DNA from: Pseudomonadota bacterium
GTDB taxonomy: Bacteria > Pseudomonadota > Gammaproteobacteria > Burkholderiales > Burkholderiaceae_C
Assembly: GCA_018241225.1 (NCBI GenBank)
Contig: JAFEEG010000010.1
Coordinates: forward strand, 62,001 to 126,000
Direction: 5' to 3'
Length of the DNA: 64,000 nt
Positions 54,873-63,983 of this stretch are shown piece after piece. The position numbers and the translations under genes are program-made. The stretch's first letter is position 1. The number at the start of each line of letters is the position of its first letter. The notes under the pieces are model-generated. The model had not been told where the DNA came from. It worked only from the letters and a program-made list of their open reading frames with translations, and ran no database searches.

Positions 54873-55553
54873 ATGGGAGACCAGAGACGACCGCTGCAAC
54901 CGGGAGAACCAGCACCGGCGTTCGCGCTTCCATCGGCCAATCGGGAAGGCGTGTTTTCGTTGGGCAGCTTGCGCGGCCGTCCATTCCTGATCGGCTTTTA
55001 TCGCGGCCTGCATTGCCCGTTCTGCCGGCGGCAGGTGCTGCAGCTCGGGAGCGTGGAGCCGGCGTTGCGCGCCATGGGGGTGGAGACCCTCGCCGTCATC
55101 AACACGCCGCCGGACCGCGCCAGCCTGTATTTCCGCTACCGGCCGACGCCGGTCACGCTCCTGTGCGATCCGGATTGCCTGACGCACCAATCCTTCGGCG
55201 TGCCGCACCTGGAGTTCCTGCCTGAGGGGGACAAGGGCGAGCCCGAGTGGCCGTACCGCGCCAGCATGGCGCAGTTCGCCGCGGCGCGAATCAACCCCAA
55301 CGGCGAACTCTCCGCGCCGACGCAGCCGATGGAAGCCAACGACGTGCTCAATGCCAGGGACGGCTTCGAGCTGGACGAGATCGACAAGGCCATCTTCGCG
55401 CGCCACGGCACTCAGCTTGTGGGCCACTTCCTGGTCGATGCGGCGGGCATCGTCCGCTGGGTCAAGATCGAGGCGGTCGATGGGCCGAACAGCCTCTGCA
55501 TCTTTCCGAATGCGGCGCAGATCATCGCCGCCGCTGGCGCCCTTGGGCAGTAA
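54873..55553 (+). CDS. Peroxiredoxin-like (AhpC/TSA-family) protein
   Basis: 226 residues, thioredoxin fold. FYRGLHCPFCRRQ at 43-54 supplies a CxxC (C48, C51) where classical peroxiredoxins have a single peroxidatic Cys in PxxxTxxC. The family is common as a redoxin-like protein with unknown reductant. A C-terminal block FLVDAAGIVRWVKIEA is shared with bacterioferritin-comigratory-protein-like enzymes. The ATG at 54873 follows GAAGGAGCG. Confidence 0.85.
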   Translation: MGDQRRPLQPGEPAPAFALPSANREGVFSLGSLRGRPFLIGFYRGLHCPFCRRQVLQLGSVEPALRAMGVETLAVINTPPDRASLYFRYRPTPVTLLCDPDCLTHQSFGVPHLEFLPEGDKGEPEWPYRASMAQFAAARINPNGELSAPTQPMEANDVLNARDGFELDEIDKAIFARHGTQLVGHFLVDAAGIVRWVKIEAVDGPNSLCIFPNAAQIIAAAGALGQ

Positions 55554-55669
55554 CCAAATGGCGCGTCGATGCCTCCCCCTCGAATAAAATTCAGGGTTGC
55601 AGGCCGCTGCCTCCACGGGCTTCATCGTGGACGGCGTCAACCTGGACGAATTTTTCTTGGTTCTTGGAA

Positions 55670-56761
55670 TTGGATACCGACAACGCCTTCGCTGAACTGG
55701 GCTTGGCACCTGACGCGACCGAACGCGAGGTGAAAGCCGCCTGGCGCCGGCTCGCCTCGCAATGGCATCCGGACCGCAACGACAGCGCCGGCGCCGTCGC
55801 CCGGATGCAGCGCATCAACCAGGCGTTCGAGGAGATCCGCCGGGCCGGCTTCAATGACCGCGCAGGCGGCGACGGCGACACGCCCGTCACCCCGACGGGC
55901 GACGCCACCGACGGATCCGACGCCGACCAACAGGCCGAGGCGGCATCCGGCGCGGCCGGCACGCAGCGCCAGCGCCGCACGCTGCACCGCAAGCTCAGGA
56001 TGACCCTGGAGCAGGCGGCCAGCGGTTGCATCAAGGTGCTTCGGGGCAAGGTGACCGACAACTGCGCCAGTTGCCGCGGCGCCGGGCACCACGTGCTGGG
56101 CGGAAATTGCGCAAAGTGCGGTGGCTCCGGCGCGATACCCAAGCGCGCCTTCTTCGGCTGGCCCACTGGCGTGGCCGAGTGCGATGCCTGCCTGGGCGGC
56201 GGCATCGCCAGGCAGGTTTGCGCGGCCTGCGCAGGCGTCGGAAAGATGGCGCCGCGCAGCTACCAGATCAACGTTCGCATTCCGCCCGGCGTGCGCCATG
56301 GCGCTTTGCTCCATGTCGACGGTCGGCGCGTGAGCGGCGAAGGCCCCGCCGCGGATATCGAGATCCGCATCGAGGTGTCCAGGCACGAGTTCTTCGAACT
56401 GGACGACGACGGCACCATTCGATGCGAGATGCCCATCGACGGATTCGCCTGGATCGCGAATCGGCAGGTCAAGGTGCCGACGGTCACCGGCTACCAGATG
56501 CTGCAACTGAGTCGCGACCGGCTGACCTACCGCCTCGAGGGCATGGGTTTTCCGGTGCAGTGCCGCGGCCCGCGTGCCGACCATGTGGTCACGCTCGTTC
56601 CGATCTTTCCGCAGCAGCTCAGCACCGATCAGCAGATTCTTCTCGACCAGCTTTCGGCCACCACCCTGGGTGCCGACGAGGAAGCCCTGGACGAGCGCCT
56701 TCGCGCCTGGAATCGTGGGCTGCGCGGCTGGAAGACCGCAACGGGCCCTGACGGCGCGTGA
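55670..56761 (+). CDS. DnaJ-like co-chaperone without a Gly/Phe region
   Basis: 363 residues from a TTG at 55670. J-domain with DNAFAELGLAPDATEREVKAA and the HPD tripeptide in SQWHPDRNDS. Instead of the G/F region there is a 55-residue acidic and alanine-rich linker. The zinc-finger domain has four CxxC pairs (CASC, CAKC, CDAC, CAAC), and a DnaJ C-terminal domain follows (INVRIPPGVRHGALLHV). It should stimulate an Hsp70. The start is uncertain: there is no in-frame ATG and no strong ribosome site; a TTG at 55664 is equal. Confidence 0.78.
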   Translation: MDTDNAFAELGLAPDATEREVKAAWRRLASQWHPDRNDSAGAVARMQRINQAFEEIRRAGFNDRAGGDGDTPVTPTGDATDGSDADQQAEAASGAAGTQRQRRTLHRKLRMTLEQAASGCIKVLRGKVTDNCASCRGAGHHVLGGNCAKCGGSGAIPKRAFFGWPTGVAECDACLGGGIARQVCAACAGVGKMAPRSYQINVRIPPGVRHGALLHVDGRRVSGEGPAADIEIRIEVSRHEFFELDDDGTIRCEMPIDGFAWIANRQVKVPTVTGYQMLQLSRDRLTYRLEGMGFPVQCRGPRADHVVTLVPIFPQQLSTDQQILLDQLSATTLGADEEALDERLRAWNRGLRGWKTATGPDGA

Positions 56762-56791
56762 TTCCCGGGTCTTGACGGCTGCCGCAGGCCG

Positions 56792-57181
56792 TCACTTCTT
56801 CCAGCGCGCTGCCGTGTCCTCGGTGCCGTACCACCTCGAGATCTTTCCAGCGTCGTTCATCACGGCGATGTGGATCCAGTCGGTATCCTCGACGGCGCCA
56901 TCCGGCAGGGCCCGGCCCTTGGTGCGGCCGACGCAAGCGCAGTGGCTGGGGCCCTCGAAGAACTCCTTGGGCTCGAACTCGACGATCTGGGCAGCCTCGG
57001 AGAGCTTCTTGAAGAAGCCGAGCACCTCCTGCTTACCGCGATAAGTGCCACCGTACGGGACTCCGTGCTTGGCCATGTAGGTCCATTCGACGTCGTCGCC
57101 AAGCAGCTCCACGATGGCAGGGATGTTCCCGGTCATGAAGCCCGCGTACGCCGCCCTCAGCATTTCGGTCGCCTTGCCCAT
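56792..57181 (-). CDS. SnoaL-like (NTF2 fold) protein
   Basis: 129 residues. LRAAYAGFMTGNIPAIVELLGDDVEWTY at the start, YRGKQEVLGFFKKL and the closing RWYGTEDTAARWKK are the SnoaL-like/ketosteroid-isomerase-like pattern. Such proteins are small cone-shaped domains with diverse enzymatic or binding roles. GAGGAGC lies 9 bases before the ATG at 57181, which decides the start. No operon partner is evident. Confidence 0.85.
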   Translation of the reverse strand: MGKATEMLRAAYAGFMTGNIPAIVELLGDDVEWTYMAKHGVPYGGTYRGKQEVLGFFKKLSEAAQIVEFEPKEFFEGPSHCACVGRTKGRALPDGAVEDTDWIHIAVMNDAGKISRWYGTEDTAARWKK

Positions 57182-57270
57182 GATTGCTGCTCCTCGAAGA
57201 TGAAGGGCAACCAGCGTAGTACCGGCACAAGCGCTGGCGCGTCGAACTGGTAAGGGAATGTTCAAGTGCC

Positions 57271-59736
57271 TCAAGCGTGTTGCGCGAAGTAGTCGGCCAG
57301 GCGCGCCAGCTCTTTTTCGAACGCCGGCGTTGCCGCGCGCACAGCCGTCCATTGGCCAGCGCGGCTGGCACGTTCGATGGTCTCGCATGCGCCTGCAAAA
57401 GCGAGTGCTCCGACCATCTTGCCGGCACCCGCCATGCGGTGCGCGAACTGGGTGACCTGCGCGACATCGTCGGCCGCCATCGCCTGCCTGAGCGCGCCCG
57501 AGTCGTCTTCGCAGGTTCGCTGGAAGGTCGCCAGGATCTCGGCCACCAGCGATGCGTCGCCTTCGCATGTCGCGCTCAGGAGCGCCTCGTCGATCGGCTT
57601 GGCGCAGGCGGTGGCGTCGCTTCGGGTCGCACCCACAGGTGCGGCCGCCCCCTGAGCGAGCGGCGGTGCCAGCGGCAGCCATTGATCTAGCTTCTCGATC
57701 AGCTGCGCCAGCTCCACCGGCTTGACGAGGAAATCATCCATGCCGGCAGCGCGGCACGACTCGGCCTCGCCCTGCAGCGCGTTGGCGGTGCAGGCGATGA
57801 TCGGCACGCGCGCGCGCCCGGTACTGCGCTCCACCGTGCGAATGCTGCGCGCCAGGTCGTAGCCGTCCATGTGCGGCATGTGGCAGTCGGTGATGACCAG
57901 TCCGAACCGCCCCGCCTTCCACATCTCCAGGGCCTGCAGGCCATCGTCGGCCGTCTGGGCGGCATAGCCAAGGGTGCGCACCTGGCGAAGCAGCAGCATG
58001 CGGTTAACCGGGTGGTCATCCACCACCAGCACCAGGGTGCCTTCCGTCTCGGCCTGCGCCGGGCTGGGGGCGATCCGGCGCATGGCCGTGTCGAACAGGT
58101 GTGCGCTCGCGGCCGCGTCGGCGCCGCCGGGCGGCAATTCGGCAATGGGCAGCGCAACCTCCAGGATGAGCGTCGTGCCCCGCCCGTGCTCGCTTTCCAG
58201 GCGGATCGAGCCGCCCATGAGCTGGGCCAACTGCCGGGAAATGACCAGCCCCAACCCCGTACCGCTCGGCCGTCGCCGCGCGGCGTCGCCTTCGGCCTGG
58301 GAGAAGGGCTGGAACAGGCGCTGCTGGTCTTCGTTCGAAATGCCGATGCCCGTGTCTTTCACCTCGAAGCGCAGGCGCTCCTGGCCATCCGCCTGCCCCA
58401 GCCATTGGACGTTGATGTCGATCCAGCCCTCGGTGGTGAACTTGATGGCGTTGCTCACGAAGTTGTTGAGGATCTGGCGCAGCCGCACCGGATCGGCCCG
58501 CAGGGCAGGACTGACCCGCGGGTCGACCATGCGACGCACGATCAGCCCCTTGCTGCTGGCGTTGCCCAGGTAGATGCTGTGAACCTCCTCGATCAGGCGC
58601 TTGATCGAGACGATCTCGGGGCGCACCTCCAGCTTTCCGGCTTCGATCTTGGAGAAGTCCAGGATGTCGTCGATGACGCGCAGCAGCGAGCGGCTCGAAT
58701 CACGCACCAGCGCGAGCGTCTCGCGCTGGTCGGTGTCGAGCTCGGTCAGGCTCAGCAGCTCGAGCATGCCCAGCATGCCGTGCATGGGCGTGCGGATCTC
58801 GTGGCTCATGGTGGCCAGGAAGGTGCCCTTGGCGCGGTTGGCTGCCTCTACCTCTTCGCTGCGTTGCGCCAGGGCGGCGTTGAGCCGCTCGATCTCGCGC
58901 TCCTTCTTTCTCTTTTCCGTCACGTCCTCGGACAGGGTCAGGACGTAGCGCGCCCGTCCGGTCTCATCGAAGATCGGGAGCTTCTTGGCGTGCAGCACGC
59001 GCACAGTACCGTCGCGTGCATGCAGTGTCTCTTCGGGAATGTCCACCTCGCGGCCCAGCGCCAGTGCTTCCCGGTCCTTGGCGGTGAAGAAGTCGGCTTC
59101 GTCCTTCGAGCTCACGAAGTCATGGACCGTCTTGCCCAGCACTTCCTCCTGCGTGCGTCCGTTCAATGCCTCGAAGGCGCGGTTGACGCGCACGATCGTC
59201 AGGTCGTCGGCGTTCTTGACCAGCACGTGATACGGGATGTGGTGGATCACCGAGCTGAGGAACGCATTGGCAGTTTCAAGTTCGGCGGTGCGCTGGTGCA
59301 CGCGCGCCTCCAGCTGCGCATTCAGGGCGCGCAAACCTTCTTCGGCCTGCTGCAGCGCCGTGCGCTGCTGGCGTTCGGCGAACGCGCGTCGCATCGAGAA
59401 GCCGAGCCGCCTCAGGCGCTCTTTCAGCACATAGTCGGTGGCACCGGCCTTCATGCAGTCCAGCGCCTCGTCCTCGGTCAGCAGGTGCGCGGTGATGACG
59501 ATCAGGGGCAGCTCCGGCTGCTGCGGGTGCACCTCGTGCAGTAGTTCGATGCCGTCCGCCTCGTAGTCGATCAGCCCCAGGTGGAAGGCTTGCTGCTGCA
59601 GTGCGGCGGAAAAGTCTTTCCGGTTCTGGACCCACGCAATATCGAATGCCGCATCTTCGCCCCGCAACCCGTTGCGGATGCGCTGCGCATCGGCCGCATC
59701 GTCTTCCAGATGCAAGACGCGTATGGAGGTGCTCAT
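57271..59736 (-). CDS. Hybrid sensor histidine kinase: REC-PAS-HK-REC-Hpt
   Basis: 821 residues, soluble. REC domain 5-120 with phosphoacceptor D57 (GLIDYEADG) and K105; a coiled coil; PAS domain about 158-275; dimerisation/phosphotransfer with H312 in SHEIRTP; ATPase domain with NAIKFT, DTGIGIS and GTGLGLVIS; second REC with D617 (ITDCHMPHMDG); and a C-terminal Hpt domain with HRMAGAGKMVGA near 770. All catalytic residues are present, so a full phosphorelay in one chain is expected. It starts inside the stop of the REC-PP2C-STAS gene, and the two probably signal to each other. Confidence 0.93.
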   Translation of the reverse strand: MSTSIRVLHLEDDAADAQRIRNGLRGEDAAFDIAWVQNRKDFSAALQQQAFHLGLIDYEADGIELLHEVHPQQPELPLIVITAHLLTEDEALDCMKAGATDYVLKERLRRLGFSMRRAFAERQQRTALQQAEEGLRALNAQLEARVHQRTAELETANAFLSSVIHHIPYHVLVKNADDLTIVRVNRAFEALNGRTQEEVLGKTVHDFVSSKDEADFFTAKDREALALGREVDIPEETLHARDGTVRVLHAKKLPIFDETGRARYVLTLSEDVTEKRKKEREIERLNAALAQRSEEVEAANRAKGTFLATMSHEIRTPMHGMLGMLELLSLTELDTDQRETLALVRDSSRSLLRVIDDILDFSKIEAGKLEVRPEIVSIKRLIEEVHSIYLGNASSKGLIVRRMVDPRVSPALRADPVRLRQILNNFVSNAIKFTTEGWIDINVQWLGQADGQERLRFEVKDTGIGISNEDQQRLFQPFSQAEGDAARRRPSGTGLGLVISRQLAQLMGGSIRLESEHGRGTTLILEVALPIAELPPGGADAAASAHLFDTAMRRIAPSPAQAETEGTLVLVVDDHPVNRMLLLRQVRTLGYAAQTADDGLQALEMWKAGRFGLVITDCHMPHMDGYDLARSIRTVERSTGRARVPIIACTANALQGEAESCRAAGMDDFLVKPVELAQLIEKLDQWLPLAPPLAQGAAAPVGATRSDATACAKPIDEALLSATCEGDASLVAEILATFQRTCEDDSGALRQAMAADDVAQVTQFAHRMAGAGKMVGALAFAGACETIERASRAGQWTAVRAATPAFEKELARLADYFAQHA

Positions 59737-61436
59737 GTTGGGTCGCCCTGTGAGTCGCGCAGCGAGTCGACGACGTCCTTGAACTCCTGGCGATTGCGCT
59801 CGCTCAGGGTGGACAGCGCTTCGTGCGCCTGCAGGATCCGCTTGTGCGCCGCGCCCTGGTCGCGCCGTTCGCTCAGTGCGTGGAGTTCAGGCGCGGCGGG
59901 CAGGTCTGCGCGGATCGCGGCAAGCACCTGCTGCATGCTCAGCTCCTCGAAGAGTGCGCGCACAGGCGGACACACGCCCGCCAGCGACGCGCCACCCCGG
60001 GCGATCAGCTCATGGACCGTGCCCAGGCAAGTGCTGTCCATGAACTCGCAGTCCGACAGGTCCAGCACCAGGGAGCGGCCACCGTCGAGCACGGTGAGCG
60101 CCGCTTCATGAAGGGCATCGCATTCCATCCAGGTGGCGCGGCCGCGCAGCGCCAGGTAGGCCGCATGATCCGTCTCGCCGTAGAACACGACATCGCCCCC
60201 GCTGCGCGCAACGCCGGGTACATCGACCGCAGTGCTCTCGGCCCCGTTGTCGAAGCAGGACGCACCCACGTGCGCGTCGATGAGCAGGATGGTGACATCG
60301 TCCCGGTCTGCGCCTGTCGGCGCCTGGCGATGCAGGTCCGCCATCAATTCCTGCGCGCTGACGAGCGGGCGAGCGAGCAGCTCCTGCAGCATTTCAAGTT
60401 CGCGCTCGGAGCCCGAAGGCAGGAGACCGTCGGTGTAGAGCAGGATCCGGTCGCCCGCCAGGAGCTGCAGGCGTTCCTGGGCGAACTGTGCGTCGGGCGT
60501 CAGCCCGAGCGCGGGGCCGGTGCGGCGGATCAGGCGCGTCTGCCCCCCGTCACGCGCGTGCAGCACGGGCGGATGCCCTGCGGATGCCAGCGTGAGGCTC
60601 GACTCGGAGGTGTCCAGCAGGCCGAACACAGCGGTCAGGAACAGGCCTGGGGCGGCGTGCGCCTCGCAGATCGAGCGATTGACCGCCGCCAGCACCTCCG
60701 CTGGCGCAAGTGCAAGGCCGGTCGCCGGGTCTACCAGCACCAGCCGCTGCTTGAACAGCACCGACAGCATGGCCGAGGTCACGCCGTGGCCGGTGGCATC
60801 GGCCAGGTAGAAGGCCAGGTGCCGCTCGCCGATGCGCACCACGTCGTAGAGATCGCCGCCCACATGCTGGCCCGGCCGGTAGACCGCCTGGATGCAGAAG
60901 CCTTCCATGGGGGGCGGGCTGCGCGGCAGCAGGGCGCGCTGGATCACTTCCGCGCGCTCGAGGTCGCGCCGCAGCACCTCGGAGGTTTCCTCGAGCTGGC
61001 GGACCTTGCGCTGCAGTTCCAGGTGCAGCCGCTCGCGTTCGGCCAGCAACTGCCGCCGCTCCAGGGCGTTGCGCACTGCAACGCCCATTTCCTCCGACCG
61101 GGGCGACTTGGGCAGGAAGTCGAAGGCGCCGAGCCGGATCGCGGTCACCGCCGAGTCGAAGGTTTCAAGGCCTGAAAGGACGATCCACATCGTGTCTGGC
61201 ACCGCCTCGCGCCCCCAGCGAAGAAGCTCGAGCCCGTCCATGCCCGGCATCATGATGTCGGTGAGAACCAGCGCGACTTCAGGGTGTTCGCGCAGGATCT
61301 TCTGGGCCGCCAAGCCGTCGTGGGCCTGAAGAACCGGCGCGCAGCCAAGGCCCTCCAGTGCCCGCTTCACCATCAGGCGGGTCACCGGCTCATCGTCGAC
61401 GACCAGCGCGACGGGAGTGGCAGGGGCGGGGCTCAT
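59733..61436 (-). CDS. Response regulator fused to SpoIIE-type PP2C phosphatase and STAS domain
   Basis: 567 residues. REC domain with D60 (LTDIMMPGMDG), a coiled linker (about 130-180), a PP2C/SpoIIE phosphatase with GGDLYDVV, DATGHGVTSAML, YTDGL and DDVTILLID, then a STAS domain with DLSDCEFMDSTCLGTV, whose serine position matches the phospho-site of anti-sigma-factor antagonists. The C-terminus is helical. It resembles an RsbU-like switch in which phosphorylation of the REC domain controls dephosphorylation of STAS antagonists. The ATG at 61436 gives the usual REC start; the frame is open upstream without homology. Translationally coupled to the kinase gene. Confidence 0.92.
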   Translation of the reverse strand: MSPAPATPVALVVDDEPVTRLMVKRALEGLGCAPVLQAHDGLAAQKILREHPEVALVLTDIMMPGMDGLELLRWGREAVPDTMWIVLSGLETFDSAVTAIRLGAFDFLPKSPRSEEMGVAVRNALERRQLLAERERLHLELQRKVRQLEETSEVLRRDLERAEVIQRALLPRSPPPMEGFCIQAVYRPGQHVGGDLYDVVRIGERHLAFYLADATGHGVTSAMLSVLFKQRLVLVDPATGLALAPAEVLAAVNRSICEAHAAPGLFLTAVFGLLDTSESSLTLASAGHPPVLHARDGGQTRLIRRTGPALGLTPDAQFAQERLQLLAGDRILLYTDGLLPSGSERELEMLQELLARPLVSAQELMADLHRQAPTGADRDDVTILLIDAHVGASCFDNGAESTAVDVPGVARSGGDVVFYGETDHAAYLALRGRATWMECDALHEAALTVLDGGRSLVLDLSDCEFMDSTCLGTVHELIARGGASLAGVCPPVRALFEELSMQQVLAAIRADLPAAPELHALSERRDQGAAHKRILQAHEALSTLSERNRQEFKDVVDSLRDSQGDPT

Positions 61437-61505
61437 TGCGTGCGCCAGCCACCACATGGCTGAGCGTGGCGGAATTCTGCGAGCCGGCGGGCCCGATGGC
61501 AAGAG

Positions 61506-62564
61506 TCAGGCGCGTGCCTCGAACACGAGATTGAACGGAGTCTGGGCCGCGCGCCGGAAGTGCGAGAAGCCGCCTTCGCTCGCGACCGAGCGCAGGCGCT
61601 TTTCGCCGGCCTGCGCGCCCAGGCCGAGCCCGACCTCCTGCGAGAGCGAACAAGGCGTGCACACCATGGTCGAAGCCGAGTAGTAGATCCGGCCCACCGG
61701 GTTGAGGTTGTCCTCGATTCGGTCGTTCGCGAACGGCTCGACGATCATCCACACCCCGCCGGGCGCGAGCGTGTCGCGCACATGCCGGGCCGCACCCACG
61801 GGGTCGCCCATGTCATGCAGGCAATCGAAGAAGGCGACCAGGTCGAAGTCCCGGCCTGGGTAGGTCTTGGCGCCGGCAAGCTCGAAGCTCACCCGGTCCG
61901 CGACGCCTGCCGCCTCGGCCCGTTCGCGCGCGGCGGTTATGGAAGGTTCGTGATAGTCGTAACCGACGAAGGTGGACGCCGGATAGGCCTGCGCCAGGAC
62001 GATGGTGGAGGCACCGAACCCGCACCCTACGTCGGCGACCTTCGCGCCTGCTTTCAGCCTGTCGCTCACGCCGTCAAGGGCAGGGATCCAGCTGGGCTCC
62101 AGGTTGGCGTTGTAGCCAGCCCGGAAGAAGCGCTCGGTCCCGGAGAACAGGCTGGGATGGTGTTCGTGCCACCCGAGGCCCGTGCCGTCACGGAAGGCCT
62201 TCTGCACCTTGTCCAGGTCCATGAACATCGAAATCAGGACCTCGAACCCGCCGATCATGAACGCGGGGCTCGAATCGTCGGCCAGGACCATGGCCGCCTC
62301 GGGTGACAACGTGTAGGTTTGCGCTGCGGGGTCGTACGCCACGAAGCCGCTGGCTGCCTGCGCGTTGAGCCACTCCAGCATGTAGCGCACTCTCAGCTGG
62401 GTTTTCTCGCTCAGCTGGTCGGCCGTCATGGGCCCCGCGCCAGCCATCGCCTTGTACAGGCCCAGACGGTCACCAAGGATGGCAAGCGGGGCGCTGGCCA
62501 GCGCTCCGAACTCTTCAACCAATCGGCCAAGGAGGGCATTGAGCTTGTCCTCATCGATAGTCAT
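61506..62564 (-). CDS. SAM-dependent methyltransferase with winged-helix N-terminus
   Basis: 352 residues. A winged-helix dimerisation region (about 20-100) of the O-methyltransferase type, then a Rossmann methyltransferase domain with VADVGCGFGASTIVLAQ (SAM motif I) and LVAFFDCLHDMGDP. The C-terminal part includes GEKRLRSVASEGGFSHFRRA. It resembles class I small-molecule methyltransferases (the Rv2258c type). Substrate unknown. Ribosome site AGGAGCT before the ATG. Confidence 0.87.
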   Translation of the reverse strand: MTIDEDKLNALLGRLVEEFGALASAPLAILGDRLGLYKAMAGAGPMTADQLSEKTQLRVRYMLEWLNAQAASGFVAYDPAAQTYTLSPEAAMVLADDSSPAFMIGGFEVLISMFMDLDKVQKAFRDGTGLGWHEHHPSLFSGTERFFRAGYNANLEPSWIPALDGVSDRLKAGAKVADVGCGFGASTIVLAQAYPASTFVGYDYHEPSITAARERAEAAGVADRVSFELAGAKTYPGRDFDLVAFFDCLHDMGDPVGAARHVRDTLAPGGVWMIVEPFANDRIEDNLNPVGRIYYSASTMVCTPCSLSQEVGLGLGAQAGEKRLRSVASEGGFSHFRRAAQTPFNLVFEARA

Positions 62565-62735
62565 GGCGAGCTCCTGTTCGATGCTTCGGTGCTCGCTACT
62601 TCGTGCCGCCAGGTCGATTGGTTACGTCGCTGTTCGAGACGAGCGGGGGCACATCGGCCGGCCCTCATCCCAAGGTGGACGCCGGTGCTAAGCTCGCGCG
62701 CTCTTGACGACCCCCCAACTGACGCCGGGCCTTTC

Positions 62736-63911
62736 ATGCGCAAGCTTCTTTTCGCTCTCGCGGTTCTCGCTCTTGCTGCCCTGGCGGCCTTTTTCTTCTA
62801 CTTGCCCAAGCGAGTGGATGCCGGAATGAACGGCGTCGAGATGAAGCCACCCTACGCGCCGAGCGAGCGGGCCCGGGCATTGCACCAGCGCCTTTTCGTG
62901 GCAGACCTGCACGACGACGCGCTGCTGTGGTCGCGCGACCTGCTCGAGCGCCACGACTATGGCCATGTCGACCTGCCCAGGCTCGAAGACGGCAGCGTGG
63001 GGCTCCAGGTTTTTGCCACCGTGACCAAGTCGCCACGCGGGCAGAACTTCGTGAGCAATCCGTAGGACACCGACACCATCACCGCGCTGGCCATTGCGCA
63101 GCGCTGGCCCGTTCGTACCTGGAACAGCCTGCTCGAGCGCGCCCTCTACCAGGGCGAGCGGCTGCATGCTGCCGCGGCCGCCAGCGGCGGGCGCATGCAG
63201 GTGGTGCACACGCGTGCCGAACTGGAAGACGTCTTGAAGAAGAACAACAACAAGGGCGGGCAGCCGGAAGGCGGACGCATTGCTGCCGTGCTGGCAACCG
63301 AAGGCCTGCATCCGCTCGAGGGCCGGATCGAGAACGTCGATCGCATGTACGACGCGGGCTTTCGCATCATGGGCCTGACGCACTTTTTCGACAACGAGAT
63401 CGGCGGCTCGGCGCACGGCATGAACAAGGGCGGCCTGACACCGCTGGGCAAGCAGGTGGTCCGGCGCCTCGAGGAAAAGAAGATGATCGTGGACCTGGCC
63501 CATGCCTCGCCGCGCGTCATCGACGATGTGCTGGCGCAGGCCACGCGCCCGGTGATCGTCTCGCACACCGGCGTGCAGGGCACCTGTCCCGGTCCGCGCA
63601 ACCTGAGCGACAAGCACATCCGCGGCATTGCCGCGACCGGGGGCCTGATCGGCATCGGCTACTTCAACGGTGCCGTCTGCGCGCTCGACATCCCGGCCAT
63701 CGTGAAGGCCATGCGCTACACGGCGGACCTGGTGGGTGTTCAGCATGTGGCGCTGGGCTCGGACTTCGACGGCGCCACGCGCACCGCCATCGATACCACC
63801 GGCCTGGTGCTGATCACGCAGGCGCTGCTCGATGCGCGCTTCACCGAAGATGAAGTGGCCGCCATCATGGGCGGAAATGTGCGGTATTTGCTGCTGCAAC
63901 TGCTGCCCTGA
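62736..63911 (+). pseudogene. M19 membrane dipeptidase, interrupted by an in-frame TAG
   Basis: Reads as one frame of 392 codons but has TAG at 63063-63065 (codon 110). Before it: an N-terminal membrane or signal helix (RKLLFALAVLALAALAAFFF) and VADLHDDALLW, with the HxD zinc motif. After it: TEGLHPLEGRI with the bridging Glu, LAHASPRVIDDV, VSHTGVQG and LGSDFDG, the remaining metal ligands of dipeptidase M19. No frame change occurs. It would cleave dipeptides or beta-lactam analogues in or near the periplasm. Either a nonsense mutation, a read-through gene or a base-calling error. Confidence 0.8.
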
Positions 63912-63983
63912 GCCGCGTGTTCAGGCCTATGATTTGCCGCACTGGCCACTCACGCTTTCGGTAGTGCCGACAAGGACACCAAC

